A stretch of 19,568 nucleotides of DNA, from the NCBI GenBank assembly GCA_002331465.1, contig DCYM01000191.1, forward strand, positions 1 to 19,568, in the 5' to 3' direction. A program made the position numbers and the translations under genes. The notes under the pieces were generated by a model. It was not told the DNA's origin. It worked only from the letters and a program-made list of their open reading frames with translations, and ran no database searches. Shown piece after piece: positions 7,252 to 15,307 of the stretch. The stretch comes from Candidatus Neomicrothrix sp. UBA2110 (lineage in GTDB: Bacteria; Actinomycetota; Acidimicrobiia; Acidimicrobiales; Poriferisodalaceae). Position 1 is the first letter of the stretch. The number at the start of each line of letters is the position of its first letter.

Positions 7252-8343
7252 TCAGTTGAAGTCGATCACTGTCCGAGCTCCGACGCGCTGACGCATCTGG
7301 TCATATCCCTCGTTAATTTGTTCGAGGTGAATGTGGCTGGAAATCATTTCATCCAACATCAATCGGCCATCAAGGTACATATCGATGTACCGAGGCATGT
7401 CAACACGGAACGAGTTCGATCCCATCATTGAACCCTGGAGCCGCTTTTCCATCATGAAGACCTCGTAGCCCGGGATCTCAATCTTCTCGCCGAAAGGCAT
7501 CATGCCGACAATGACGGTCGTACCACCCAATTTAGAAGCGGACCATGCTTGTTCACATGTGGCTTTCAGGCCGATGCACTCAAACGCGTAATCGACACCA
7601 CCTTTTGTCATCTCGTGAATCGCGGCGACTGCATCAGTCTCAGCGCCGTTTACTGTGTCAGTCGCCCCAACTAACCGCGCAGTTTCAAGTTTGTCAGCAG
7701 TTACATCGACGGAAATAATTCGACCGGCTCCGGCAATGCGGGCGCCTTGAACAGCAGAAAGGCCTATACCGCCGGCCCCAAAAACAGCAACAGTCGACCC
7801 TGGTTCAATTTTCGCTGTCTTAAAGACTGCACCGACTCCAGTTGTCACACCACATCCGATGAGTGCAGCTCGATCTAATGGCATGTCCTCACGAATTTTT
7901 ACGACAGCATTTTGGTGCACCAGCATTTCTTCGGCGAAACCGCCTAGACGTGCGAATTGAGCAACTGGGGTGCCGTCACCTTTTGCCAACCTGGGAGTGA
8001 CGTCATCAGCGCGACTGACGGCCGCGTTGTTTCGACAAAGATTCGGCCGACCGGTCAGACACAGGTCACAGTTTCCGCAAAACACCGAGAGGCAGGTGAT
8101 GATGTGGTCACCAGGCTTCACGTAGGCAACGTCGTCGCCAACGGCTTGAACCACACCCGCGCTTTCATGTCCCATAACTGCGGGCAACTGGGTTTGCCAC
8201 GCCGCATCCATAAAGTGCAGGTCGCTGTGGCACAGCCCTGCATTAACGACTTGAAGTAAGACCTCATTTGGTCCAGGTTTGTCTACCGAGATGTCTTCGA
8301 TCTCCAACTCGCCTGGAATCTGATTTAGAACGGCAGCCTTCAT
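7252..8343 (-). CDS. Zinc-dependent alcohol dehydrogenase, class III-like (MDR family)
   Basis: This 363-residue zinc MDR dehydrogenase has catalytic zinc ligands Cys38 (GLCHSD), His59 (GHE) and Cys164 (GCGVTTG). The structural zinc set is Cys89, Cys92, Cys95 and Cys103 in CGNCDLCLTGRPNLC. The Rossmann motif GAGGIG is at 189-194, followed by Asp after strand 2 (ISVDVT), which favours NAD. It resembles the class III/benzyl-alcohol-type and mycobacterial NAD-dependent alcohol dehydrogenases and should interconvert an alcohol and an aldehyde. ATG at 8343 starts at the expected N-terminus. AGGAG lies very close to it, with a G-run further upstream. The gene sits between an MFS gene (92 bases upstream) and the SDR. 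Confidence 0.93.
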   Translation of the reverse strand: MKAAVLNQIPGELEIEDISVDKPGPNEVLLQVVNAGLCHSDLHFMDAAWQTQLPAVMGHESAGVVQAVGDDVAYVKPGDHIITCLSVFCGNCDLCLTGRPNLCRNNAAVSRADDVTPRLAKGDGTPVAQFARLGGFAEEMLVHQNAVVKIREDMPLDRAALIGCGVTTGVGAVFKTAKIEPGSTVAVFGAGGIGLSAVQGARIAGAGRIISVDVTADKLETARLVGATDTVNGAETDAVAAIHEMTKGGVDYAFECIGLKATCEQAWSASKLGGTTVIVGMMPFGEKIEIPGYEVFMMEKRLQGSMMGSNSFRVDMPRYIDMYLDGRLMLDEMISSHIHLEQINEGYDQMRQRVGARTVIDFN

Positions 8344-8435
8344 ATCTCCTGTCCCCCCTTGGAAGTGTGAACGGAACAGTAGTCAAGGGCGGCCGTCCTG
8401 TCATTGGCCTTGCGCTGAATCACTGAGGTGGCGCG

Positions 8436-9701
8436 TTATTGTGATCTGTTGATATCCGCAGATCGTCCCATGGCGAGAACTTCCCTATGGCCGAGTAGCC
8501 AGAGGCCGAGGGAGACCAGACCGGTGGACGCCATGAACACAACTGCTCTAGAAGCTCCAACGCGTTCTGCTATCTCACCGAGCAGGAACGTGCCAATTGG
8601 CAGAGCACCGATAGCCATGCTGAGAAGACCCATCGCGCGTCCGCGCATGTTGACGTCCACAGTCGTAAGAACCAGTGTTGATTGAGTAGCGGCAAAAAAC
8701 CCAGACCCCATTGTCGCGAGAAACAGCGCAACGGCAGCTGTCGACACTGAGGTGCTCGTTGCAAATGGGATAAGCATGGTCATACCAAAAGCGATGCCGC
8801 CTACGTAAACCAATCCTCGACGTTTCGGTTCCCAGAGGCCAATGGCCAAAGATCCAACCATCATGCCGAAGCCGGTCATAGCGGCAATGAGACCGATTTG
8901 GCTCGGGCTTGCTCCGATGCGATCTCCAATGCGTTGAACAGCCGGGAAATACGCAAACAGGAAGAAGTTCGCAATGAAGGTGATGCCAAGGATGCTGCGA
9001 AGTCCCTTGTTTGTTCGAAAGAGTGACAAGCCGGCACGAAGTTCATCACCCACCGAAGGCACGTTTTGACGCGGTGCCGTTTGAGGCGCCTTGTTTCGAG
9101 GGACCCAATTGAGCGCTACCAAACCAATCAATAGCAAACCAGCAACTACGAGAAATCCCTCTCCCACGCCAAAGCTCTGCGCAACGCTTCCGCCTATGAG
9201 ATTGCCTACGGCGACGCCGGTGGCAAGCGCGAATGATTCATATGCCATGGCGTTATCCAGCCGTTGGTTACCAACTAGCTCAAAAACGAGCGCTCGGCGG
9301 CTGGTCATGTCCCCAACCCAGCCAACACCGGCTATGAGCAAAAACGGGTAGATGACCCAAAGCTGAAGCGAGTCCTTAAGTTCCAACACGCCAACTACGA
9401 CGACCACCGGCACGAGCAGTGCGAGTTGCAAGCGGACAGTCCGGAGACGGTCAAAGCGATCTGCCATGACCCCGCCAATAGCACCTCCCAAAAGGAGCGG
9501 AGCCCACATAGTTGTTCCAGTGAGTTGAACCATTCGGGGCGAGTCAGTTACGTCATTAACCCAGAAGGCCGACAGAAAAGCGATCCCCCAACGCGCCCAA
9601 TGCCAACACATTCCGGCGAATAGCAGCGGGACGAACCCTCGAGCGGCAAGGGCACTACGGTCGCGACGTGATCCAAATTTCGCCCCGCTCGGTTCAAGCA
9701 T
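8436..9701 (-). CDS. MFS exporter, MFS_3/EntS-like
   Basis: This 421-residue membrane protein has about twelve hydrophobic segments. The motif-A loop GGAIGGVMADRFDRLRTV after helix 2 and a related loop before helix 8 (GSLAIGLWEPKRRG) are both present. Length and texture fit the MFS_3 group, which contains the enterobactin exporter EntS and many macrolide or unknown exporters. It belongs to a different MFS branch from the DHA2 transporter encoded downstream. ATG at 9701 is used; the Shine-Dalgarno is weak. It is the first gene of a minus-strand run (exporter, alcohol dehydrogenase, SDR, exporter, crotonase) and is divergent from the hydroxyacid dehydrogenase pair. The substrate is unknown. Confidence 0.85.
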   Translation of the reverse strand: MLEPSGAKFGSRRDRSALAARGFVPLLFAGMCWHWARWGIAFLSAFWVNDVTDSPRMVQLTGTTMWAPLLLGGAIGGVMADRFDRLRTVRLQLALLVPVVVVVGVLELKDSLQLWVIYPFLLIAGVGWVGDMTSRRALVFELVGNQRLDNAMAYESFALATGVAVGNLIGGSVAQSFGVGEGFLVVAGLLLIGLVALNWVPRNKAPQTAPRQNVPSVGDELRAGLSLFRTNKGLRSILGITFIANFFLFAYFPAVQRIGDRIGASPSQIGLIAAMTGFGMMVGSLAIGLWEPKRRGLVYVGGIAFGMTMLIPFATSTSVSTAAVALFLATMGSGFFAATQSTLVLTTVDVNMRGRAMGLLSMAIGALPIGTFLLGEIAERVGASRAVVFMASTGLVSLGLWLLGHREVLAMGRSADINRSQ

Positions 9702-9896
9702 CGCCGGAGCCTACGACTCATAAAGACGCAATGCTGTTCGCTCGCAACCCGCTCCTGCGATTGTTTCAGTTCGCGATGGAAGATTCGTGCTGACTACGAG
9801 CTACAGCACCACGCCCGAAAAGATTCCCTTAGCGCTGCACTTTGCCCGTGCCGTCATCGTGAAGGCCATCATCGTGACGATGTGGAAGCCTGGGCT
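9702..9896. other. Divergent intergenic region of the exporter and dehydrogenase pair
   Basis: These 195 bases separate two divergent starts and must contain both promoters. No convincing -10/-35 pair is visible. The only clear structures are the nine-base direct repeat and the small palindrome near its right end, annotated separately. No small gene can be supported here. Confidence 0.5.
9854..9881. repeat. Direct repeat and small palindrome upstream of the dehydrogenase pair
   Basis: TCATCGTGA occurs at 9854-9862 and again at 9869-9877, a 15-base period. The second copy overlaps the perfect palindrome ATCGT-G-ACGAT (9871-9881), which ends 15 bases before the ATG at 9897. It could be a regulator site or chance. 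Confidence 0.3.
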
Positions 9897-10946
9897 ATGA
9901 CTACTTCCATTCGAGTTTGTGTTATTCCAGGCGACGACGCTGCGCCAGAGGCAATGCAGGCTTCGCTGCGAGTACTTGGTTGCTTGGACCTGCCCATTGA
10001 ATGGGACCACGTACTTCCCGGACGTGAGCTATCAGAACTCAACGGCGCAGAGCGCGACGCTCTTGTACATGCACAAATTGATGCCGCTGACACTGTGCTT
10101 TTTGGCGCGACAAACGGAACAACACCTGGCGCTCGATACATGCGTTGGGGCAAACTGACGTTTGCCAATGTTCGACCAATTCAATGGCGTCCCGGATTTC
10201 GGTCGCCACTGAAAGATCCCGAAGAAATTGATTACGTCATCGTTCGAGAGAACCTTGAGGACATGTATGTCGGAGTCATGGGCGAAGCCAAAGACCTACT
10301 CAACGCCGGCCTGGCTGACGCCAGGTCCCGTCTGCCAGCAGGAGCTGAAGACGGCAGGTTCGCGGCGAAAATCATCACTCGGCCTGGTACTGAGCAAGTA
10401 GCACGTTTTGCTTGCGAACTAGCACTCGAAAGGAGTGCAAAACTCACGGTCTCAGCAAAAACCAACATGCTTCCCGCGACAGATCGGTGGTTCTGTGAGA
10501 TTGTCCAAGAAATAACTCAGGAGTACCCTGGGTTGCAGTACGAGGAATTCATTGTTGATGATATGGCTCACCGATTGGTGATCCGGCCACACGACATTGA
10601 CGTTCTACTTTTGCCCAACCTGTATGGTGATGTTCTCTCTGATTTAGGGGCCGGAACCATCGGTGGGTTAGGACTCGCTCCATCTGGATGCTACGGAAAC
10701 GAATTCGCTTATTTCGAATCCGCTCATGGAACTGCGCCTGACATTGCCGGTATGGGAATCATCAATCCAACCGCGACTTTATTATCGGCGGCAATGATGC
10801 TCCGCTATTTGAATCTCAATACCGCTGCGGATCGTCTAAACAATGCCATTGGAGACGTCTATCTCTCTGGGTCTGTTCTGACTCCAGACCAGGGCGGTGA
10901 CGCTGGAACTGAAAAATTTGCTGACGCTGTGATCGGAGCATTGTGA
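9897..10946 (+). CDS. Isopropylmalate/isocitrate dehydrogenase family protein
   Basis: This 349-residue member of the beta-decarboxylating hydroxyacid dehydrogenases (LeuB/Icd/tartrate dehydrogenase) begins CVIPGDDAAPEAM, the usual G-D near the N-terminus. The three substrate arginines are present (R83, R93 and R117), as are catalytic Tyr124 and Lys188. The metal aspartates are D221, D245 and D249 (NLYGDVLSD), and ESAHGTAPDIAGMGIINP contributes to the cofactor site. VRENLEDMYVG resembles the isocitrate/homoisocitrate version (REN-x-ED-x-Y) more than the LeuB version (REL-x-G-x-Y). The substrate is therefore probably a 2-hydroxy-dicarboxylate other than isopropylmalate. No leuC/leuD is nearby, which argues against leucine synthesis. 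ATG 9897, with GGAAG eight bases upstream, is preferred over in-frame GTG 9882. Its TGA overlaps the next gene's GTG. Confidence 0.88.
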   Translation: MTTSIRVCVIPGDDAAPEAMQASLRVLGCLDLPIEWDHVLPGRELSELNGAERDALVHAQIDAADTVLFGATNGTTPGARYMRWGKLTFANVRPIQWRPGFRSPLKDPEEIDYVIVRENLEDMYVGVMGEAKDLLNAGLADARSRLPAGAEDGRFAAKIITRPGTEQVARFACELALERSAKLTVSAKTNMLPATDRWFCEIVQEITQEYPGLQYEEFIVDDMAHRLVIRPHDIDVLLLPNLYGDVLSDLGAGTIGGLGLAPSGCYGNEFAYFESAHGTAPDIAGMGIINPTATLLSAAMMLRYLNLNTAADRLNNAIGDVYLSGSVLTPDQGGDAGTEKFADAVIGAL

Positions 10947-12058
10947 CTAACACTGATGACCATTCGCCTCGAGGAATTCCCGACGATCGCCCTAGCGGCG
11001 ATCAGCCTGAGGGTCCAATCGCTTTTCGTTTGGAGCAGCTCCGCCCATGGGGAATCGCTGCCTATGAGGCGGCTGGCATGTCCGCTCTGGACGCAACAAC
11101 GGTGGTTGACAACCAACTGTGGTCTGATTTACGAGGTGTCGATACTCACGGTTTTCAGAGAGTGAGCTGGTACATCAACTGGTTCCGCGACGGATCAACC
11201 GATCCCGAAGCTCAGCTACACATCGTGCAGGAAACACCGGCGGTGGTTGTAGCGGACGGCAACCATGGACTCGGACAACTAGTGATTACCCGGTTCATGG
11301 ACCATTTAATAGAAGTGGCTTCCCAGAGTGGAATGGTCGCCGGCGTAATCCGCAACTCCAACGACTGGGGATGCGGCGGGAATTACCCGTACCGAGCCGC
11401 TCAAGCTGGATTTGTCTGCTTTGGTACTACGACCAGCGTTCCAAACCTTGCACCGTTCGGAAGCAGAAGAAAATTGTTTGGAAACAACCCCATTGTGTGG
11501 ACGTTCCCGAGACGAGATCATCCGCCGATTGTTCTTGACATGGCGATGACCCCTGTCGCTTTGGGAAAGGTGCTGCGAGCTCGTTCAGAAGGCACGGAGA
11601 TTCCCGAGGCATGGGGTTTTCTTGACAGAGAGGGAAACCCCACCGTGGATCCCGATGTAGCGATGAAGGGCATCGTGCCTGCCATTGGCGGCTACAAGGG
11701 GATCGGAATGATTACCGCTTCCAACGTCTTAGCTGGGATTCTTTCAGGTTCGGCTCATAGCGGCGATGTCGCCGTCGGTCACAGGGGCCAGTTCTTTCTA
11801 CTTATGGATCCTGGCATCTTCAGAGATCGCGACGAGTACTACGACGACATCGAAGACATGGTCAGCCAAATCCGTGCTGCGGGAGAAGAAGATGCTCTAC
11901 CGGGTCAGCAGGTCTACCTCCCTGGTGAGATAGAGCAACAAACTATGGACCGGCGCACGCTTGACGGGGTCATCTCCTACCCAGGTTCGGTGGTCAGAGC
12001 ACTTCGCAAAATAGGCGACGAAGTCGGTGTGTCTTTCCAGTGTGATCCTGTGACTTAG
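10943..12058 (+). CDS. Ldh2/MDH2-family hydroxyacid (malate/lactate-type) dehydrogenase
   Basis: This 371-residue protein belongs to the Ldh2/malate dehydrogenase-2 family (relatives: ureidoglycolate dehydrogenase AllD, sulfolactate dehydrogenase ComC, YlbC-type reductases). LWSDLRGVDTHG (His69) is the conserved family N-terminal signature. GNNPIVWTFPR matches the usual G-x-NP segment, and GGYKGIGM the C-terminal glycine-lysine loop. The family's second motif usually reads N-S-x-H-(F/Y)-G; here it is NSNDWG, with Asp141 in the His place, so catalysis or substrate may differ. About 25 N-terminal residues (TNTDDHSPRGIPDDRPSGD) are polar and probably disordered. The GTG start overlaps the previous stop (GTGA, 10943-10946), showing translational coupling; the two enzymes likely act on related hydroxyacids. 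Confidence 0.87.
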   Translation: MTNTDDHSPRGIPDDRPSGDQPEGPIAFRLEQLRPWGIAAYEAAGMSALDATTVVDNQLWSDLRGVDTHGFQRVSWYINWFRDGSTDPEAQLHIVQETPAVVVADGNHGLGQLVITRFMDHLIEVASQSGMVAGVIRNSNDWGCGGNYPYRAAQAGFVCFGTTTSVPNLAPFGSRRKLFGNNPIVWTFPRRDHPPIVLDMAMTPVALGKVLRARSEGTEIPEAWGFLDREGNPTVDPDVAMKGIVPAIGGYKGIGMITASNVLAGILSGSAHSGDVAVGHRGQFFLLMDPGIFRDRDEYYDDIEDMVSQIRAAGEEDALPGQQVYLPGEIEQQTMDRRTLDGVISYPGSVVRALRKIGDEVGVSFQCDPVT

Positions 12059-12063
12059 GTTTC

Positions 12064-12080
12064 GGGAGGTGGATCCTCCC
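12064..12080. terminator. GC-rich hairpin between convergent operons
   Basis: GGGAGG (12064-12069) and CCTCCC (12075-12080) form a perfect 6-bp stem with a five-base loop, in the 34 bases between two facing stop codons. No T tract follows on either strand, so it is a plausible but non-canonical bidirectional terminator. Confidence 0.45.
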
Positions 12081-12092
12081 AACGCGGGCTTA

Positions 12093-13745
12093 TTACTCCT
12101 TCTGAGAGCGTTGGTGAGCAGGTAGAGGAAGGCGAATAGGTGCCAGGACGCTCATGTCGATATCAAGAAGGCTAGGACCTTGACGTTCAAGGGCCCGCGC
12201 CAGGGCTGGTTCGAATTGCTCAAGTCCATCAACTCTCTCCGCGTCAACTCCCATTCCCTCCGCAACTTTGACGAAATCTACGGTGGGCAACTCTGTGCCG
12301 TGTTTACGACCCAGAACGTTGTCTTGAATTATGCGCAATATGTTGTAGCCCGAGTCGTTAAAAACTAGAACGATCACTGGGATTTGGTGTTCCGCACAAG
12401 CGGACAATTCGCCAATAGATAATTGAAGACCGCCGTCACCTTGCACAATAAGGGTGTGGTTTCCGCTTCCTATTGCTGCACCCATACCAAGCGGCAATCC
12501 TGGCCCGATCGCCACAGCTGCCGGGCGAACCGAGGTCCGACTTCGAACGATCGGAAGCAACCGATTGCCCCAGGTGTAGTTAGGCACGGTTGAGTCACGA
12601 ACAATTGGGGAATCTTCAGGAAGTAACTGCCGGATGGTCGAAACAATTTGACTGTGATCTGAGCCGATCTCTTCGCGAACCGCTTGCTCGTCGGATGCTC
12701 GTATCTTGAGACAACGGTCGACGAACTGATCATCGACATTGCCCTCGTTGACTCGTTTGAGTAAGCCCTCAAGCCCAAGTTTGGCATCGCCAACTACGGC
12801 CACGGCGGCGGGATAGTTACGCCCGATAACTTCGGGGTCGACGTCGACATGCACAAGCTTTTCCGGCATGGGAAGACTCCAGACCCGAGTGGCGTAGTTC
12901 TGGAACCGCGTACCTACTGCAAGCACGGCGTCCGCTTCTTCGAAAATTTCCAGACCTGATACCCGGTCGGTACGAAATCCGAGGCTGAGGGGATGCGTTT
13001 CCGAAATAGATCCTCTTCCTTCGATTGTCGTGACAACCGGGGCGCCGAGCCGCTCGGCGAAAGCAGTCAATTCTTGTCCGGCGCCTGAAATATTGACGCC
13101 GCCCCCCGCCCAAATAACTGGACGCTCGGCAGTCCGCAGTATCTCCGCCGCTTGGTCCAAAAGGGTTTCGTCGGGTGCTATCCGCTCAGTTTTCGATGAA
13201 CCAACGATCTCGATGTCAGTTGTTCGATATTGAAGGTCGATCGGGATTTCTATTGCGCCGGGTTGCGGGCGGCCGCGACGGATATCGTCTGCGATTCGGG
13301 AGAGTTCCCTGCTGATGTCCTCGGTGTAGCGAACAGAGGCGACCGATCTGCACACAGTGTTGAGCATCTCGGGTTGTTTTTCGTGTTCATGGAGAAAGCC
13401 CTTGCCTTTGCCACGGAATCGGGACTCGATCTGTCCGGTGATCATCATGACCCGCGAGGAGACAAATGCGGCTTCGTAGATTCCGGGCACGGCATTGACT
13501 GCGCCAGGCCCTGTTGATGTCAGAAGTACCCCTAGCTCGCCGGTGACTCGCGAATAGGCGTCAGCAGCATGTGCTGCAGCTTGTTCGTGGCGAACGTTAA
13601 TTACTTGGATATCTCGGTGGAGTGAAAGAGCGTCGTAGATGGGCAAATTGTGAACACTCACAATTCCAAAAACGTGTTTCACGCCTATAGCAGAGAGGGT
13701 CTCTGCGACAGCTTGGCCGCCAGTCATCATCGTCATAGTGGGCAC
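12093..13745 (-). CDS. ThDP-dependent enzyme of the acetolactate synthase/decarboxylase class
   Basis: This 550-residue protein has the three domains of the POX/ALS class. The pyrimidine-binding domain spans about 1-170, with cofactor-activating Glu54 in RHEQAAAHAADAYSR and TSTGPGAVNA following. The middle domain spans about 190-330 (PVIWAGGGVNISGAG), and the pyrophosphate-binding domain begins near 370 with GDGG (436-439) and FND (462-464) closing the GDG-to-N motif. The usual NN is ND here. Such enzymes cleave or form bonds next to a carbonyl (2-oxoacid decarboxylases, acetolactate synthase, oxalyl-CoA decarboxylase, Xsc). No small ALS subunit or ilvC is nearby, so a catabolic role is likely. 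The GTG start at 13745 has GGAAG seven bases upstream; ATG 13736 is an alternative. It is the last gene of the four-gene operon. Confidence 0.87.
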   Translation of the reverse strand: MPTMTMMTGGQAVAETLSAIGVKHVFGIVSVHNLPIYDALSLHRDIQVINVRHEQAAAHAADAYSRVTGELGVLLTSTGPGAVNAVPGIYEAAFVSSRVMMITGQIESRFRGKGKGFLHEHEKQPEMLNTVCRSVASVRYTEDISRELSRIADDIRRGRPQPGAIEIPIDLQYRTTDIEIVGSSKTERIAPDETLLDQAAEILRTAERPVIWAGGGVNISGAGQELTAFAERLGAPVVTTIEGRGSISETHPLSLGFRTDRVSGLEIFEEADAVLAVGTRFQNYATRVWSLPMPEKLVHVDVDPEVIGRNYPAAVAVVGDAKLGLEGLLKRVNEGNVDDQFVDRCLKIRASDEQAVREEIGSDHSQIVSTIRQLLPEDSPIVRDSTVPNYTWGNRLLPIVRSRTSVRPAAVAIGPGLPLGMGAAIGSGNHTLIVQGDGGLQLSIGELSACAEHQIPVIVLVFNDSGYNILRIIQDNVLGRKHGTELPTVDFVKVAEGMGVDAERVDGLEQFEPALARALERQGPSLLDIDMSVLAPIRLPLPAHQRSQKE

Positions 13746-13770
13746 ACGGTAGCTTCCGCTCGCATGTCTT

Positions 13771-15276
13771 TCAGGACACGAGGAGCGCGTCAGCTATCGA
13801 CTTCAATCGTTGTTCAGAATGTGTCACCGCCGGATCGATGCCGTAGTGCTCGTGGGCGCTGCGGTATCGGCCATCGATCCAACGTACAGAAACATTGTTG
13901 GGGCCCATGAGGGCCGGGTGTTTGACTCCGCACGCGAATGACAACCGCAAAAGTTCGCGACGAAGGCCCGAGACATAGTTAGCTAACCGCACCCCTTTGT
14001 CAGTCGGGTCAAGACCCCTTTGGAGCCATTGGGATTGGGTTGCTACGCCGGTAGGGCAATGACCCGTGTGACATTTCTGGGCTTGTAGGCATCCAATCGC
14101 AAGCATGGCCTCGCGTCCTACGTTCACCATGTCCAAGCCCAAAGCCATAGCTGTAGCCGCTTGTGCAGGGAGCCCAAGTCGGCCCGCGCCCATGAATACG
14201 ACTGCGTCGGTCAAAGCAACTTCAGCGAAAGCGTTGTAGGCCACTGCAAAAGCTTCCCAGAACGGAAGAGCTACGTGGTCTGAGAAGACCAAAGGCCCGG
14301 CACCGGTGCCTCCCTCAGCCCCATCAATATTGATGAAGTCCGGGCCGCGGCCAGTTTCAGCCATGTGTTGCGCTAGGTGGGTCCAGAAATCAACTTGCCC
14401 AACGGCAGATTTGATGCCAACAGGCAATCCAGTGAGTTCCGCTAGTTGCTCAACGAACGCGACGAGACTGACAACGTCGGAGAAGGTTGAATGCCCACCC
14501 GGACTCGCCACGTCTATTCCTTGGGGAACACCGCGAGCCTCAGCGATTTCGGCGGTCACTTTGGCCGCTGGCAACAACCCACCCATGCCGGGTTTAGCAC
14601 CTTGACTCAGCTTAATTTCGATTGCTCGAACGGGAGCCGATGCAACCGTTTCGAGGAGCGTGTCCAGGCAAAAGTTGCCCTTATTATCGCGGCATCCGAA
14701 ATATCCGGTCCCGAATTGAAAAATCAGTTCTCCACCATGAAGGTGATGTTCAGCTATGCCGCCTTCACCAGTGTTGTGAAGACAGCCGTCGATAGCGGCG
14801 CCACGATTGAGCGCTTGAACAGCAGCTCCTGACAGCGACCCGAAGCTCATCCCTGACAAGTTGACTACTGACTGCGGGCGAAAGGCACCCGGTCGGCTTC
14901 GCCACTGGCCTAAAACTTTGGTGCACTGGATTGGGGCGGAAACCGGAACCGACTCAAGAATAGGGAACGGCGAGTGGAGAAAAACGACGCGGTTGGGTTC
15001 TGTCAGATCATCATCAGTACCGAAGCCAAAATATGAGTTCTCTTTCTTGGCTGTCGCATACACCCATCGTCGTTCATCGCGACTGAAAGGTTTCTCTTCG
15101 TCGTTACCGGCTACGACATATTGACGGAGCTCGGGGCCGATTCGTTCAATCAGATACCTCAGGTGGCCGATCAGCGGAAAGTTACGCAATATGGCGTGGC
15201 GGCGTTGAAGAAGGTCATATAGAGCGACGCCCAAGAGCGCCGCCACAAGGATCACTACCCACCACCACCAAGCCAT
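13771..15276 (-). CDS. Membrane-anchored stand-alone glutamate synthase-domain FMN/3Fe-4S protein
   Basis: This 501-residue protein begins with a membrane helix (residues 2-20, MAWWWWVVILVAALL) and a short basic stretch. The rest is the FMN-binding TIM barrel of the glutamate synthase large subunit (GltB central/FMN domain). Visible barrel motifs are NLSGMSFGSLSG (139-150), AKPGMGGLLPAAKV (227-240), DVASPGGHSTFSD (255-267) and DFINIDGAEGGTGAGPL (313-329). C396-x5-C402-x4-C407 matches the 3Fe-4S cysteine pattern of GltB. There is no N-terminal amidotransferase domain and no C-terminal GltB helix, so the protein cannot use glutamine by itself. Stand-alone homologues are widespread and mostly of unknown role. 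In this operon it may oxidise or reduce an intermediate, or pass electrons to or from a membrane carrier. It is 31 bases downstream of the PLP gene and 25 bases upstream of the ThDP gene. Confidence 0.85.
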   Translation of the reverse strand: MAWWWWVVILVAALLGVALYDLLQRRHAILRNFPLIGHLRYLIERIGPELRQYVVAGNDEEKPFSRDERRWVYATAKKENSYFGFGTDDDLTEPNRVVFLHSPFPILESVPVSAPIQCTKVLGQWRSRPGAFRPQSVVNLSGMSFGSLSGAAVQALNRGAAIDGCLHNTGEGGIAEHHLHGGELIFQFGTGYFGCRDNKGNFCLDTLLETVASAPVRAIEIKLSQGAKPGMGGLLPAAKVTAEIAEARGVPQGIDVASPGGHSTFSDVVSLVAFVEQLAELTGLPVGIKSAVGQVDFWTHLAQHMAETGRGPDFINIDGAEGGTGAGPLVFSDHVALPFWEAFAVAYNAFAEVALTDAVVFMGAGRLGLPAQAATAMALGLDMVNVGREAMLAIGCLQAQKCHTGHCPTGVATQSQWLQRGLDPTDKGVRLANYVSGLRRELLRLSFACGVKHPALMGPNNVSVRWIDGRYRSAHEHYGIDPAVTHSEQRLKSIADALLVS

Positions 15277-15307
15277 GTCCTTGACGCTAGCCGTGTGGTG
15301 AGGCGGT

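Noticed and set aside
9882..9896. GTG 9882 as start of the isopropylmalate/isocitrate dehydrogenase-family gene
   Set aside because: It adds only five residues, has no Shine-Dalgarno, and overlaps the palindrome region. ATG 9897 has GGAAG at a good distance.
9897..10946. Biosynthetic leuB
   Set aside because: No leuA, leuC or leuD nearby, and the REN-x-ED-x-Y motif resembles isocitrate/homoisocitrate-type enzymes rather than LeuB.
12093..13745. Biosynthetic acetolactate synthase (ilvB)
   Set aside because: No regulatory subunit or ilvC/ilvD neighbours. The operon context is catabolic, and the GDG motif ends in ND rather than NN.
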